Shown: positions 29,434 to 37,712, numbered from the stretch's first letter. The stretch: 56,722 nucleotides of DNA from Chloroflexi bacterium UBA4736 (GCA_002404015.1 DHIW01000069.1:26179-82900); one strand, 5' to 3'. Notes: generated by a model from the sequence alone, not told the origin. Numbers and translations are program-made.

Positions 29434-30753
29434 ATGCTCGAGCATCCGGTCGTGCCGCCGGCCGGGGCGGCAGCGGCGCCCTTGTACGAACGGCCGGGTC
29501 GCGGCTGGAGCTACGCCGACTTCCAGGCGGAGCCTCTCCTTTTCTTCCTCGAGCCCTACCGCCGCCTTGGCCCGGCCTTCCGAGTCGAGTTGGATGGCGC
29601 CGAGACCCACGTCATTGCGGGTCCCGAGTCGAATGAGTTCTTCATGCTCGCCCGCGACCTATGGAGCTACCGGCGGTCGTTCTCATTCATCGCGCACCTC
29701 ATCGAGCAAGACCTAATCACTCTTGACGGCCCCGCCCACGCCGCCAAGAGGCAACGTATGATGCCGTCCTTCCGGCTCGATATGCTCGACCGCCAGGCCG
29801 CCGGTATGCACCAGTCCCTTGTCGAGCTCCTCGAGGAGCGGGCGGGCGCGGCCAGCGACCTCCGCGACCTCATGAACCTGGCCTTCTTCCGCCAGGCCTC
29901 GCATGGCCTCGGCATGAGGTTGGAGGACGAGGTCTTCGCCGCAGTGCTGGAGGCCGAGAAGTACATCCTCCAAGGCACCGCGCACGACATCGCCCACAGC
30001 GAGCTCGGGCGGCAGGCGGAGGCTGCTTTCGCCCGCGTCACCGGCCTCATCCGGCCGCACCTGGCGGAGCGGCTGGCGCGCGGCGGCGAGGACGACATGT
30101 TGACCTTGATGGCCGCCAGGCATACCGCCAGCGGCTCGATGCCCGCCCGCCGGGAGCTGGAGGATGACGTAGCCGTCCTGCTCCTAGCCGGGGTCGAAAA
30201 CGGCGCCCACATCATCCTATGGACCCTGCTCCTTCTGCACGCCAATCCCGGTTGGACGCAGGAGGTGTTGGCCGAGCTGGCCGATCTGCCCTCCGGGGAC
30301 GAGCTGTCGCCGGCCCGGGCGCCCAAGCTGCACGCTACCATCTTCGAGTCCGAGCGGCTGCGGCCGCCCTTCCCCATACTGCCCCGGGTCGCCGTGCGCG
30401 ACTTCGAGCTAGGTGGCCGCCTGGTTCCGGGCGGGGCGCCGATTATTCACGCCCTGACGTTGGTGCAGTTCATGGAGGAGCACTTCGAAGCGCCGCTCGA
30501 GTTCCGCCCCCAACGTCACCTGGGCAGCCGCCAGCTGACCAAGCTGCATGCCGCCTTTGGCATGGGGCTCCACCGCTGCATCGGCATGTCGCAGTCACGC
30601 CACCAGGCCGCGATCACCCTTCGTGAGCTGCTCTGCAACTGGGAGATCGAGTACGGGTTTCAACCGAGCCTCGGATATCGGATGGAGGCCGCGGTGACGC
30701 CGGCCGAGACGCGGCTGCCCGTGACGGTCCGGAGGTGCGCGTCCGGCGGCTGA
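29434..30753 (+). CDS. Second cytochrome P450, I-helix Thr replaced by Asn
   Basis: A 439-residue P450. The heme loop is FGMGLHRCIGMSQSR with Cys382, and the K-helix motif is E305-S-E-R308 (ESERLRPP). The I-helix reads LLLAGVENGAH, so the usual AG-x-D/E-T has Asn256 in place of Thr. It follows the regulator gene by 59 nt but has its own promoter-like sequence. It is not closely similar to the P450 at 22264-23454, yet both carry Asn at the same catalytic position. Likely a second oxidation step on the same compound or a relative of it. Confidence 0.93.
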   Translation: MLEHPVVPPAGAAAAPLYERPGRGWSYADFQAEPLLFFLEPYRRLGPAFRVELDGAETHVIAGPESNEFFMLARDLWSYRRSFSFIAHLIEQDLITLDGPAHAAKRQRMMPSFRLDMLDRQAAGMHQSLVELLEERAGAASDLRDLMNLAFFRQASHGLGMRLEDEVFAAVLEAEKYILQGTAHDIAHSELGRQAEAAFARVTGLIRPHLAERLARGGEDDMLTLMAARHTASGSMPARRELEDDVAVLLLAGVENGAHIILWTLLLLHANPGWTQEVLAELADLPSGDELSPARAPKLHATIFESERLRPPFPILPRVAVRDFELGGRLVPGGAPIIHALTLVQFMEEHFEAPLEFRPQRHLGSRQLTKLHAAFGMGLHRCIGMSQSRHQAAITLRELLCNWEIEYGFQPSLGYRMEAAVTPAETRLPVTVRRCASGG

Positions 30754-31180
30754 ATGGTTCAACCAAGCCGTGCCGGGCATAGCCAACGACGACCTGGCCG
30801 AGTGATCGCACCGCCTTCTGGATTCAGTCGCCTCCATCGATCGTTGCCGCTGCCAAATGATTGAGCGATTCGGTGACGTGGCTGAGTGTTCAGCGTGGTC
30901 AGGACACTGCTGAGACCGGCCCTGCGATACCGCAATCCAGATCGCCGCGGCCGGGCCTCCCAATCCCGGGTGTCCGATCGCGCTGATCCACATCCTGCTG
31001 CCCTTCGCCGCTGCGCTCACGCGAGCTGATCCGGCGGATCCCCGAAGCGGTTGATCCGATCCTGATCGACCTCCAACTAGTCGCTCTCTCCGAGCTGCTC
31101 GCCAACAAGCGCTTTGTAGCGTTCGATTCCGGCGATCTCGTCATCATCGTCGATTTCTGAAACCAATAACCTTTGGCGGC
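30754..31180. other. Gap of 427 bp, possible gene remnant
   Basis: No complete gene. A plus-strand frame ending at 31160 reads RELIRRIPEAVDP, then LSELLANKRFVAFDSGDLVIIVDF and a stop. It looks like a coding C-terminus without a start and may be the tail of a lost gene. A -10-like TAACCT (31167-31172) lies 8 nt before the ATG of the next gene. Confidence 0.35.
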
Positions 31181-32059
31181 ATGCCCTCGACACGGCCGCT
31201 CCGATTCGGCATCTGTACCGACCAGAACCTGGGCTGGGAGGAGACGCTCAGCCGCTGGCGGCGGTTCGAGGAGCTCGGCTTCGACAGCGTCTGGGACTGC
31301 GACCACTGGGTGCAGCCGAGCCGCCCGACGGGGCCTTACTTCGAGGCCTGGACGCTCCTTGCGGCCCTGGCCGCGCGGACCGACCGTATCCGTGTCGGGG
31401 TCCTGGTCAGCTGCAACACCTTCCGCCACCCGGCCTGGCTGGCGAAGGAGGCGGCGACCGTGGACCACGTCTCCAACGGGAGGCTGGAGCTCGGCTTCGG
31501 CGCGGGCTGGTATGTGCCCGAGCACGAGATGCTCGGCATCGCCTTCCCCGAGCCGAAGGAGCTCGTCGACCGCTTCGAGGAGGCGGTGGAGGTCATCGAC
31601 CTGCTGCTCCGCCAGGAGGTGACCAGCTTCGAGGGCCGGTACTATCGCCTCCATAACGCAGCCTTCCGGCCGGGCCCTGTGCAGCAGCCGCGGCCACCGC
31701 TGACGCTCGGAGCGCACGGGCCGCGGATGCTCGGGATCGTCGCGCGCAAGGCCGACGCCTGGAACTCGTTCGGCTCCCCGGATGAGATCCGCTCCCGCAA
31801 CGCGGTGCTAGACGAGCACTGCGCTCGGATCGGTCGCGATCCGCACGAGGTTGTGCGCTCCCTCTACTACTGGATCGCGCGGGCGGAGAAGGACCCGTGG
31901 TCCTCGCTCGACGCCTTCCACGACCTCGTCGGGCGCTACCGCACGGTGGGGATCGAGGAGTTCATAATCGACCAGCCCCGACCGGATCAGGAAGCGATTC
32001 TCGAGCAGGTCGCGGCGGAGCTCCCGGCACTGCGCCAAAGTAATCTCTCAACCACATGA
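31181..32059 (+). CDS. LLM-class flavin/F420-dependent oxidoreductase
   Basis: A 292-residue luciferase-like monooxygenase-fold protein. It begins RPLRFGICTDQN and has the typical WRRFEELGFDSVWDCDHW, SNGRLELGFGAGWYVPEHE and HGPRMLGIVARKADAWNSF blocks. The family uses FMN or F420 for oxidations or reductions of organic substrates; which cofactor cannot be read from the sequence alone. It follows the second P450 on the same strand after a 427-bp gap and probably belongs to the same pathway. Confidence 0.9.
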   Translation: MPSTRPLRFGICTDQNLGWEETLSRWRRFEELGFDSVWDCDHWVQPSRPTGPYFEAWTLLAALAARTDRIRVGVLVSCNTFRHPAWLAKEAATVDHVSNGRLELGFGAGWYVPEHEMLGIAFPEPKELVDRFEEAVEVIDLLLRQEVTSFEGRYYRLHNAAFRPGPVQQPRPPLTLGAHGPRMLGIVARKADAWNSFGSPDEIRSRNAVLDEHCARIGRDPHEVVRSLYYWIARAEKDPWSSLDAFHDLVGRYRTVGIEEFIIDQPRPDQEAILEQVAAELPALRQSNLSTT

Positions 32060-32512
32060 AGCCGAAGCACACCTGGAATCAAGCGGCGTCGAGCTAGGTC
32101 CCGAACCTGGGCCGCGCCGCTCGATCGTCGCGGCCGGCGTGAGCGCCGACTCGAACCGAGAGGCGGTCGATGGAAAACCCAAGCCTTCGACCAAAGGCAG
32201 CGCCGCCTGCGCACGCCGCACTAACCTCTCCCACGGGCTCTCGGGAGCGACCAAGCCATGTAGCAACCGTGTAGCAACGCGGCCGAAACGGGCCGGAATA
32301 GGACGGTTTCTAACGGCACCCAGTGAACTCAAAACGATCGTTCTGAAGCTGCCTTGACCGAACTCTCATTGGCTCCCAGCGCGTGTCCCTCGGGGCCGTA
32401 GGCAACGATGCGGGCTCGCCGGGAGGAATAGCCAGGGCGATGACTTTCCAGTAGCCAGGCGGCGAAAGGTCGCCGCCTGACCGATCCGGGTAGCGACGTA
32501 GAATTCCTGCCC
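32060..32512. other. Gap of 453 bp with arm-site-like repeat
   Basis: No gene with support. It contains a tandem pair of GTAGCAAC boxes at 32259-32278, related to the boxes at 14968-15050. The remainder shows no strong hairpin or domain. Confidence 0.45.
32259..32278 (+). repeat. Tandem TGTAGCAAC pair (arm-site-like)
   Basis: TGTAGCAAC occurs twice with an 11-bp period. The core GTAGCAAC/ATAGCAAC is shared with the pairs at 14968-14988 and 15031-15050 on the other side of the 18-kb block. Such helically spaced repeats are typical of integrase arm sites. Confidence 0.5.
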
Positions 32513-32716
32513 ATGTGCTACTGCTTGACGCCTCCGAAGCAGATCCTGAGCGACATCAATAAAGTTGCTGTGCCCTCAGCGGCATTGGCTGAGCCCCATT
32601 GCTGGAAGACGATCTGCAAGGTTCGCGGCGCCAACATGTCCAAAGTCGATCCGGTCTCTTGGGCACAGCTCTGCACCGAGCGTGGATACAAGGGCGAGCG
32701 AGCCGATCGCTTTTAG
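32513..32716 (+). CDS. Small hypothetical protein
   Basis: A 67-residue frame from ATG 32513, with four Cys (MCYCLTPP near the start, then HCW and ICK) and a C-terminus WAQLCTERGYKGERADRF. I do not recognise it. Composition is more balanced than in the noise frames around it, but there is no supporting context; it may be a gene remnant in the insertion graveyard. Confidence 0.3.
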   Translation: MCYCLTPPKQILSDINKVAVPSAALAEPHCWKTICKVRGANMSKVDPVSWAQLCTERGYKGERADRF

Positions 32717-32759
32717 GCCTGCGCCTTACTCATCGAACGGTCAATTGCGGATCCAGTGA

Positions 32760-33527
32760 GTGGACGCCGTCACTCTCGCGACCTGGAACCTCGAAAGACC
32801 TGCCCTTGCGAGCTGGAAGCGGTTGCCGGCGATCCGTGCGGTCTTCGCCGAGCTGGCTGCTGATGTTTGGGTCCTTACCGAGTCGCGAACCTCGATTAGC
32901 CCCGACTACGGTTTCTCTGGACTCCACTCACCTCCACACCCAGCGCGCCGTCCCGATACCGACGAGCGTTGGGTTTCCGTCTGGTCGAGGTGGCAACTCG
33001 AGCCGGTCGAACAAGCCGAGCAGCCGTGGTCAGTAACCGGCATCGTTCATTCTCCGGTCGGGCCAGTATTGGTTCGCGGTGTGGTCCTTCCGTACCACGC
33101 GGAGCCTGATGGCTCGGGTGCAAAAGCTATTAGATGGGGCGAATTCCTAAAGGTCCTCGAAGTGGAGACGAATGCCTGGACCGACCTACGGCGACGCTAT
33201 CCGTCAATCCCGCTGATCATCGCCGGAGACTTCAACCAACACCTCGACGGCGTCGGCAACTACGGTGATCGACGAACCCGGGGCCCACTCCTGCAGGCGA
33301 TCGAACGGGCCGGCCTCAGATGCCTGACTGATCAGGATGTGGTCGCAGCGGGAAAGCTATCTGGTCGCCTTGTAGACCACATTTGCGTCTCGGAGGACCT
33401 TGATATCGACGGTGACCCTATTTGCCGAGAGAGGTGGACCGCCGACGCTAACGGTCATCGCATTGTCCTAAGCGACCACCCACTAGTGGGCGCCAGACTC
33501 ACGATGAGGACCCTGGCCGCCAAGTAG
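32760..33527 (+). CDS. Endonuclease/exonuclease/phosphatase-family protein, complete motifs
   Basis: A 255-residue EEP protein starting at GTG 32760. The metal-site and catalytic motifs are all present: TWNLERP, the Glu in VLTESRTS, GDFNQHL, VDHICVSED and the final LSDHPLVG. It is therefore a plausible Mg-dependent nuclease or phosphatase, unlike the truncated EEP gene at 12971-13624. The substrate (DNA, RNA, lipid or protein phosphate) cannot be told from sequence. No membrane segment or signal peptide is seen, so it acts in the cytoplasm. It sits alone between decayed genes. Confidence 0.82.
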   Translation: MDAVTLATWNLERPALASWKRLPAIRAVFAELAADVWVLTESRTSISPDYGFSGLHSPPHPARRPDTDERWVSVWSRWQLEPVEQAEQPWSVTGIVHSPVGPVLVRGVVLPYHAEPDGSGAKAIRWGEFLKVLEVETNAWTDLRRRYPSIPLIIAGDFNQHLDGVGNYGDRRTRGPLLQAIERAGLRCLTDQDVVAAGKLSGRLVDHICVSEDLDIDGDPICRERWTADANGHRIVLSDHPLVGARLTMRTLAAK

Positions 33528-33530
33528 GGT

Positions 33531-33919
33531 CGCGTCTGGACGCGACAATCACGACAGACAGCTGCCAACGCAGTCCGAGGCCACGAGGCCGAGGCGGGGC
33601 TAGTAAGTCTCCAAGACCTCACAAGGGAACTTGCCGCCCCGCCTCTGGAGACCACGCTCCGAGCGATCTTGATCAGCCTCAGATGGTGGGTGCCTGAGGA
33701 CGACCAGGAGCTGCCAAGGCAGGGCCACGGCTACAAGTCAGGGATCACCCCCCAAGAGCTCTACGACAGCGCCCGGGCCTGGTGGGTGATCGGCGAGCGG
33801 AGGTTCGACTACCCGTAAGCCGTCGCCGTCTTCCAGGGCATCACCCGGGCGGTCTGGGTCATCGACCATAAGAGTTGGAAGTCGTGGGAACGCCAGGAAT
33901 CATTTGTATTCAAAAGGCT
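33531..33919 (+). pseudogene. Remnant of a small conserved protein, stopped by an in-frame TAA
   Basis: In the frame following the EEP stop, the DNA encodes LISLRWWVPEDD, GYKSGITPQELYDSARAWWVIGERR, a TAA stop at 33817-33819, and then AVAVFQGITRAVWVIDHKSW. The two parts together match a pattern I know from small proteins of unknown function, of the form LYxxARxxWxVGxRRxxAxYAxAVxxGIVRxVYxIDxW. The stop falls where the family continues without a gap. No ATG or GTG precedes the start of the similarity except GTG 33690. The remnant runs straight into the tRNA-Ala fragment at 33920. Confidence 0.5.
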
Positions 33920-33965
<46 letters not shown>

Positions 33966-34060
33966 GAAGTCGCGGTCGTCCGCCCGGTCTTGAGCCCCTT
34001 TTGCACTGGGTGCTCCGTTGATCCAGCTGAGATCGACCGTCTGACAGAGTTATCGCCGAG

Positions 34061-34312
34061 GTGAACTACTACGAAAGCCTGGCGGCACTTCGGCAGCGCC
34101 TCGCGGCTGCTGGAGAATCTGGGTGCGCTGAGGTACTGTTGCAGGCAGAGCGGGGCGGCACGACCTCGAGCGAAATACTGGCCGAGACAGGCATCGTCCT
34201 TCGTCGGCTGTTGGAGACTGGTGCTGCTGAACGCCTTCAAATGGTTGCTGACATCGAGGCCCTCGACCGGCTGGGACGAGACCTCTTTAAGTCCACCAAC
34301 CCCAAGTGGTGA
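34061..34312 (+). CDS. Small helical protein of unknown function
   Basis: An 83-residue protein from GTG 34061 (MNYYESLAALRQRLAAAGESG). It is mostly amphipathic helix with charged and Leu/Ala heptad-like spacing, and ends in SKSTNPKW-like basic residues. It has the look of a small actinobacterial protein encoded beside regulators or islands, but I cannot name a family. It starts about 100 bp right of the tRNA fragment. Confidence 0.45.
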   Translation: MNYYESLAALRQRLAAAGESGCAEVLLQAERGGTTSSEILAETGIVLRRLLETGAAERLQMVADIEALDRLGRDLFKSTNPKW

Positions 34313-34356
34313 CGCCCGGTCCGCCAACGTTGGCAGCTTCGGGTCGATCCCCTCGG

Positions 34357-35139
34357 CTAGATGTTCACGAAGGGGTCCAGCTGGTCGAGGACCTCGGCAA
34401 CCGTGTCGCGGATCCGCCGAAGGGTTCCCAAGACACCCTCGCCGGTCACCTCCTCGCTGTCCTCGAATGCGATCGTGAGGAAGGCGGAGGGCTGGAACTG
34501 TACCGTTCCGACCGGGCCATGGCGTCTTAGTTCAGCCTCTTGAATTTGGGCCAACAGCATCCGCTTCTGGGCGCGCTGCGCCGGTGGAGCTGCTCGCCAC
34601 GCCGTGGGCACCCGCGTGCCCTTGAAATCGATGGTGACCGCCTCCAGGCTGACCTGGCCGACGTGCAGGCGCCGGTGTTTGTCTAGGTTCGACAGCCTGT
34701 GCAGCTGCCAAAGCGGACTCTTGGCCGACTCTGCGCCCTGCTGGAAGGGCTGGACGGACCCGATGACCTTTTGAGCGGCAGCCGGCAGGCTGCCGATGCG
34801 CGGGGGAGCGCCCTTGGCGTAGTTGGCGGCGTCATTGAAGATCGGGAACTCCAGACTCTGCGGGGTGTCGGCACGCTGCTGCTTTGACGCAAGAATCCAA
34901 ACCATGTAGTCAAGGGCAGCGCGGAAATTCTGGACGCCGTCGCCGATCAGCAGGCCCCATTCCGTGCGAGGCGGATCGCTGAAGCTTTGAAGGCGCAGCT
35001 CAACGAGGTCGTCCTTCGGAACGACTGCGAGCTGGCTGTGGAAGGCGGTGGTGAACTCTTTCCACTCGCGCTCAATGCCGTCGAAGTGGGCAGAGCCACG
35101 TCTCCATTTCAGACCTGGGTCTCTCGTTTCGTTGGGCAC
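34357..35139 (-). CDS. Hypothetical protein with a conserved 'ALDYMVW' helix
   Basis: A 260-residue protein. I place the start at GTG 35139 (VPNETRDPGLKWRRG); a longer frame upstream is shadow. The central block WGLLIGDGVQNFRAALDYMVWILA resembles a widespread but uncharacterised family with the pattern IG-D-x-V-H-N-L-R-S-A-L-D-H-x-V-W, seen in many GC-rich genomes. No catalytic motif is visible. A C-terminal beta-rich part and a helix EVLDQLDPF end the protein. Function unknown. Confidence 0.6.
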   Translation of the reverse strand: MPNETRDPGLKWRRGSAHFDGIEREWKEFTTAFHSQLAVVPKDDLVELRLQSFSDPPRTEWGLLIGDGVQNFRAALDYMVWILASKQQRADTPQSLEFPIFNDAANYAKGAPPRIGSLPAAAQKVIGSVQPFQQGAESAKSPLWQLHRLSNLDKHRRLHVGQVSLEAVTIDFKGTRVPTAWRAAPPAQRAQKRMLLAQIQEAELRRHGPVGTVQFQPSAFLTIAFEDSEEVTGEGVLGTLRRIRDTVAEVLDQLDPFVNI

Positions 35140-35141
35140 GG

Positions 35142-35372
35142 CTAGAAGATCCGCGGCTCCTTGCCGTCGTTGGGCCGAGATCGACCCGTCCGCAAGAGAC
35201 CTATCGCCAGCACGATCATCACAACGACGAGGAATATCAGCCCAACGAGGTTCAACGTCAGCAAGGACCGTATGAGGCGAACCCCAGCCGTGAGCAGTCC
35301 GAGCGCAGCTGGCAGCACAAGGATCGCGGTGAGAAGGGCTACTAGTGCTCCGTCTGGAGAATGGCTTTGCAA
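35142..35372 (-). CDS. Small two-helix membrane protein, cut by IS630
   Basis: A 76-residue frame with two hydrophobic helices (VALLTAILVLPAALGLL and LVGLIFLVVVMIVLAIGLL) and a basic C-terminus. Its start overlaps the end of the IS630 transposase gene, so the original N-terminus was probably replaced by the insertion. It ends 2 nt before the start of the next leftward gene. Role unknown. Confidence 0.4.
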   Translation of the reverse strand: MQSHSPDGALVALLTAILVLPAALGLLTAGVRLIRSLLTLNLVGLIFLVVVMIVLAIGLLRTGRSRPNDGKEPRIF

Positions 35373-36163
35373 CGAGCAATCTTCTCCATAATGGCCTCGG
35401 CTGAAGCGGTCCAGACGTAGACCGTAGGGTCGCGGTTGGAAGCCTCCAAAAACTTATGGATGGCAACCACCAAGTCGCCGACGCCGGAGAAGGAGCCGCG
35501 CCGGATGGCTTTGTTGGTGAGCTCGGCAAACCAGCGCTCGATCAGGTTCAGCCAGGACGACCCGGTGGGGATGAAGTGGAGCTTGAAGCGGGGGTGCTTG
35601 GCCAGCCAGGCCTTGACCTTGGGATGGGTGTGGGTGCCGTAGTTGTCGAGGATCAGATGCAGCTCGAGGTCTTTGTCGAACTCGCGGTCGAGGCGGACCA
35701 GGAACTTGAGGAATTCCTGGTGGCGGTGACGGAGATGAACCTGTCCCACCACCGTGCCCTCGAGCAGGTTGAGGGCGGCGAAGAGGGCAGCCGTGCCGTG
35801 CCGCTTGTAGTCATGAGTCATGGTCCCGCAGCGTCCCTTCTTGATCGGCAGCCCAGGCTGGGTCCGGTCCAAGGCTTGGATCTGGCTCTTCTCATCGACG
35901 CAGAGGACCAGGGCGTGCTCGGGCGGATTCAAGTAGAGCCCGATCACCTCGCTGAGCTTCTCCACGAACCGGGGGTCGTGGGAGAGCTTGAATGTGCTGA
36001 CCCGGTGGGGCTGCAACTCGTGGGCGCGCCAGATCCGGTTCACAGTGTCGGGGCTCACCCCCACCGCCTTGGCCATGCTCCGACAGCTCCAGTGGGTGGC
36101 CCCAGGGGGCCGGCTGTGCAGGGTCGCTTCAACGATCGCCTTGACCTTCTCGGGCGGGATCAC
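35342..36163 (-). CDS. IS630-family transposase, N-terminally truncated
   Basis: 273 residues covering the C-terminal four-fifths of an IS630 transposase. The DDE catalytic residues are all here: Asp in LCVDEKSQIQ, Asp in LILDNYGTHTHP, and Glu in WLNLIERWFAEL. The usual N-terminal helix-turn-helix is absent. The frame instead starts at an internal ATG in a 123-bp segment that is repeated in inverted orientation at 37008-37130. Without its DNA-binding head it is probably not active. Confidence 0.88.
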   Translation of the reverse strand: MIPPEKVKAIVEATLHSRPPGATHWSCRSMAKAVGVSPDTVNRIWRAHELQPHRVSTFKLSHDPRFVEKLSEVIGLYLNPPEHALVLCVDEKSQIQALDRTQPGLPIKKGRCGTMTHDYKRHGTAALFAALNLLEGTVVGQVHLRHRHQEFLKFLVRLDREFDKDLELHLILDNYGTHTHPKVKAWLAKHPRFKLHFIPTGSSWLNLIERWFAELTNKAIRRGSFSGVGDLVVAIHKFLEASNRDPTVYVWTASAEAIMEKIARCKAILQTEH

Positions 36164-36166
36164 CGG
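36044..36166 (-). repeat. 123-bp inverted repeat, left copy (inside IS630)
   Basis: Identical, in inverted orientation, to 37008-37130. It encodes the IS630 segment from PVIPPEKVKAIVE to GVSPDT. Together the copies bracket 841 bp. Confidence 0.9.
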
Positions 36167-36189
36167 GTGACCCCTCCTCTTGGCGAGGC

Positions 36190-36345
36190 GTCATGAAGTC
36201 GGCGTGGCGATGGACGATGCGCCATTGGCCCTCTTCGAGGCGCCAAGCATGCGTGGATCGCAGCGCAAACGACGCGACGTTCGTCCGGTACCACCGCCAC
36301 TGGAAGAGGAGCGAAGTCGCCATTAGGCTGATACAAGCAACAAGG
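36190..36345 (-). pseudogene. C-terminal fragment of an NTF2/SnoaL-like protein
   Basis: A short leftward frame reads THAWRLEEGQWRIVHRHADF, the typical end of SnoaL/NTF2-like proteins (V/A-W-R-x-x-x-G-x-W-R-I-V-H-x-H-x-D). A hydrophobic stretch before it does not belong to that fold, and the frame runs on into the IS630 sequence. It is the tail of a gene broken by rearrangement. Confidence 0.4.
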
Positions 36346-36349
36346 AGAC

Positions 36350-36817
36350 TTACGTTGAGTCGATATAGAGCCCGTACTGCTTGACGTTGGTCTTGCGGAC
36401 GGGATCCGGCCCCCGCAAATCTGCTGGTAGAACCCACGTCGGCGGCTTCATTGGCGCTGGGTGCGGCGGTGGCGGGGTTCCCGTTAGGTAGTAGCAACCA
36501 TGTTGAAGGCTAAACGCTGGGCGCTTGAGGACTTCCTGAATCCATCGATCAGGGATCTCGGGCCGAATTGCCTGAACCGCAGAGCGGACATCGCTGGGGC
36601 TCAGAGGGCCTCGCTGGAGGATGCGCGTCACCATCCTTTCAAGCACCGAGAAGTTCGGGTTGTCTACCTTCGCAGCGGAGCCGGCGAGCCGCTCGCGCAA
36701 TTCGGTGAGGGTAACGGCCGGCGGCACCGACGTCGGGCGTTGGCGTCGAACCTTGGTTGTGCGACGACGTTTCCCGGTAGAACTCAAAGTAGCCGGTCCT
36801 CGCGATCCATTTACCAA
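36350..36817 (-). CDS. Hypothetical protein inside the IS630-bracketed segment
   Basis: A 155-residue frame starting at TTG 36817. The N-terminal third is basic and disordered (TGKRRRTTKVRRQRP). The middle has a coherent helical stretch FSVLERMVTRILQRGPLSPSDVRSAVQ and ends LKRPAFSLQHGCYYLTG, which reads like real protein. The Pro-rich tail after that may be out of the original frame. No family recognised. Confidence 0.4.
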   Translation of the reverse strand: MVNGSRGPATLSSTGKRRRTTKVRRQRPTSVPPAVTLTELRERLAGSAAKVDNPNFSVLERMVTRILQRGPLSPSDVRSAVQAIRPEIPDRWIQEVLKRPAFSLQHGCYYLTGTPPPPHPAPMKPPTWVLPADLRGPDPVRKTNVKQYGLYIDST

Positions 36818-36887
36818 GGCCTACAGTACCGCCCGAATCCACGAATGACAATGAATCCTTTCCGCATCAGGTCTGTTGGTGGAATAA

Positions 36888-37130
36888 CCACGCGCCATCG
36901 CCAAGACCCTGGGGACCAGTCGACCCACGGTCCAGCTCTGGCGCCAGCGCTTCGGAAAGGGTGGTCTCAAAGCCCTCACCAAGATCGAGAAGGGGCGCGG
37001 GCCCAAGCCGGTGATCCCGCCCGAGAAGGTCAAGGCGATCGTTGAAGCGACCCTGCACAGCCGGCCCCCTGGGGCCACCCACTGGAGCTGTCGGAGCATG
37101 GCCAAGGCGGTGGGGGTGAGCCCCGACACT
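36888..37130 (+). pseudogene. IS630 transposase N-terminal fragment
   Basis: In frame after a TAA at 36885-36887 the DNA encodes AIAKTLGTSRPTVQLWRQRFGKGG and then LKALTKIEKGRGPKPVIPPEKV. This is the end of the helix-turn-helix domain and the start of the linker of an IS630 transposase, leading directly into the 123-bp repeat. About the first 50 residues and all the catalytic domain are missing. Read with the leftward copy at 35342-36163 it supplies part of what that copy lacks. Confidence 0.75.
37008..37130 (+). repeat. 123-bp inverted repeat, right copy
   Basis: Right-hand copy of the repeat at 36044-36166. On its left it is joined to the IS630 N-terminal piece; on its right the transposase frame is cut and fused to a STAND-type ATPase fragment. 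Confidence 0.9.
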
Positions 37131-37548
37131 CGCATGCCCGAACCGCGGACGGTACCGGCCCGACTGTCCACCTTTATTGGGCGCAAGAAGGAGCTAGCTG
37201 AGCTCCGGAGACTGTCTGCCCACACGCGAGTGCTGACGATCCTGGGGCCTGGCGGCGCCGGCAAGACCCGCCTGGCGATGGAGTTCGCCCGCCAGGAGCA
37301 CGACCGCTTCGCTGATGGTGCGGTGCTGGTGGAGCTGGCCGAGGTTATGGGATGGGAGCCTGGTCGCCGACGCGATTGCGCGCGCCGCGCGCATCACGGT
37401 CCAGGGTGAGGACGCTCAGGCGGCGCTCGGCCGGAGGCTGGCGGGCAAACATATCCTGCTGGTGATCGACAACTGCGAGCACCTGGTCCGGCCGGTGGCA
37501 CCAAAGGTTTTGAATCCGCGAGGTTTGACTAAGGCCACGATTCGTTAG
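37131..37548 (+). pseudogene. Broken STAND/AfsR-type ATPase fragment
   Basis: Directly after the IS630 segment the frame reads VPARLSTFIGRKKELAELRRL, then the Walker A LGPGGAGKTRLAMEF. This is the start of the NB-ARC-like ATPase found in LuxR- or AfsR-type regulators. Near 37340 the frame is lost and continues in another frame as LVADAIARAARI and the Walker B-like LVIDNCEHLV before ending. The missing N-terminus, frameshift and early stop show a dead gene. Confidence 0.75.
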
Positions 37549-37669
37549 GTCATAGATGCCTTGACTGGGGCTACGAAAGCGGTGCGGTGCATATAGAGAT
37601 ATGGCTGCACCACCCACTTGCTCTCTTTACCCTCCTCCTCCTCCCCGGCCCGGCGATCTTGGAGCCGGG

Positions 37670-37708
37670 GAGTGGTGCACGGTGCAAATCCCTATAGGTG
37701 CACCACTC
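37670..37708. terminator. Perfect 11-bp inverted repeat after the helicase gene
   Basis: GAGTGGTGCAC (37670-37680) and GTGCACCACTC (37698-37708) form a perfect stem with a 17-nt loop, starting 4 nt beyond the stop of the leftward helicase gene. A related set, GGTGCAT and TGCACCAC, lies at about 37580-37612. The position suits a terminator; because the GGTGCA/TGCACC boxes recur, an origin- or att-type function is also possible. Confidence 0.5.
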
Positions 37709-37712
37709 GCTT

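Noticed and set aside
31030..31160. Gene tail ending LSELLANKRFVAFDSGDLVIIVDF
   Set aside because: No start codon and upstream stop codons; too short to support as a gene.
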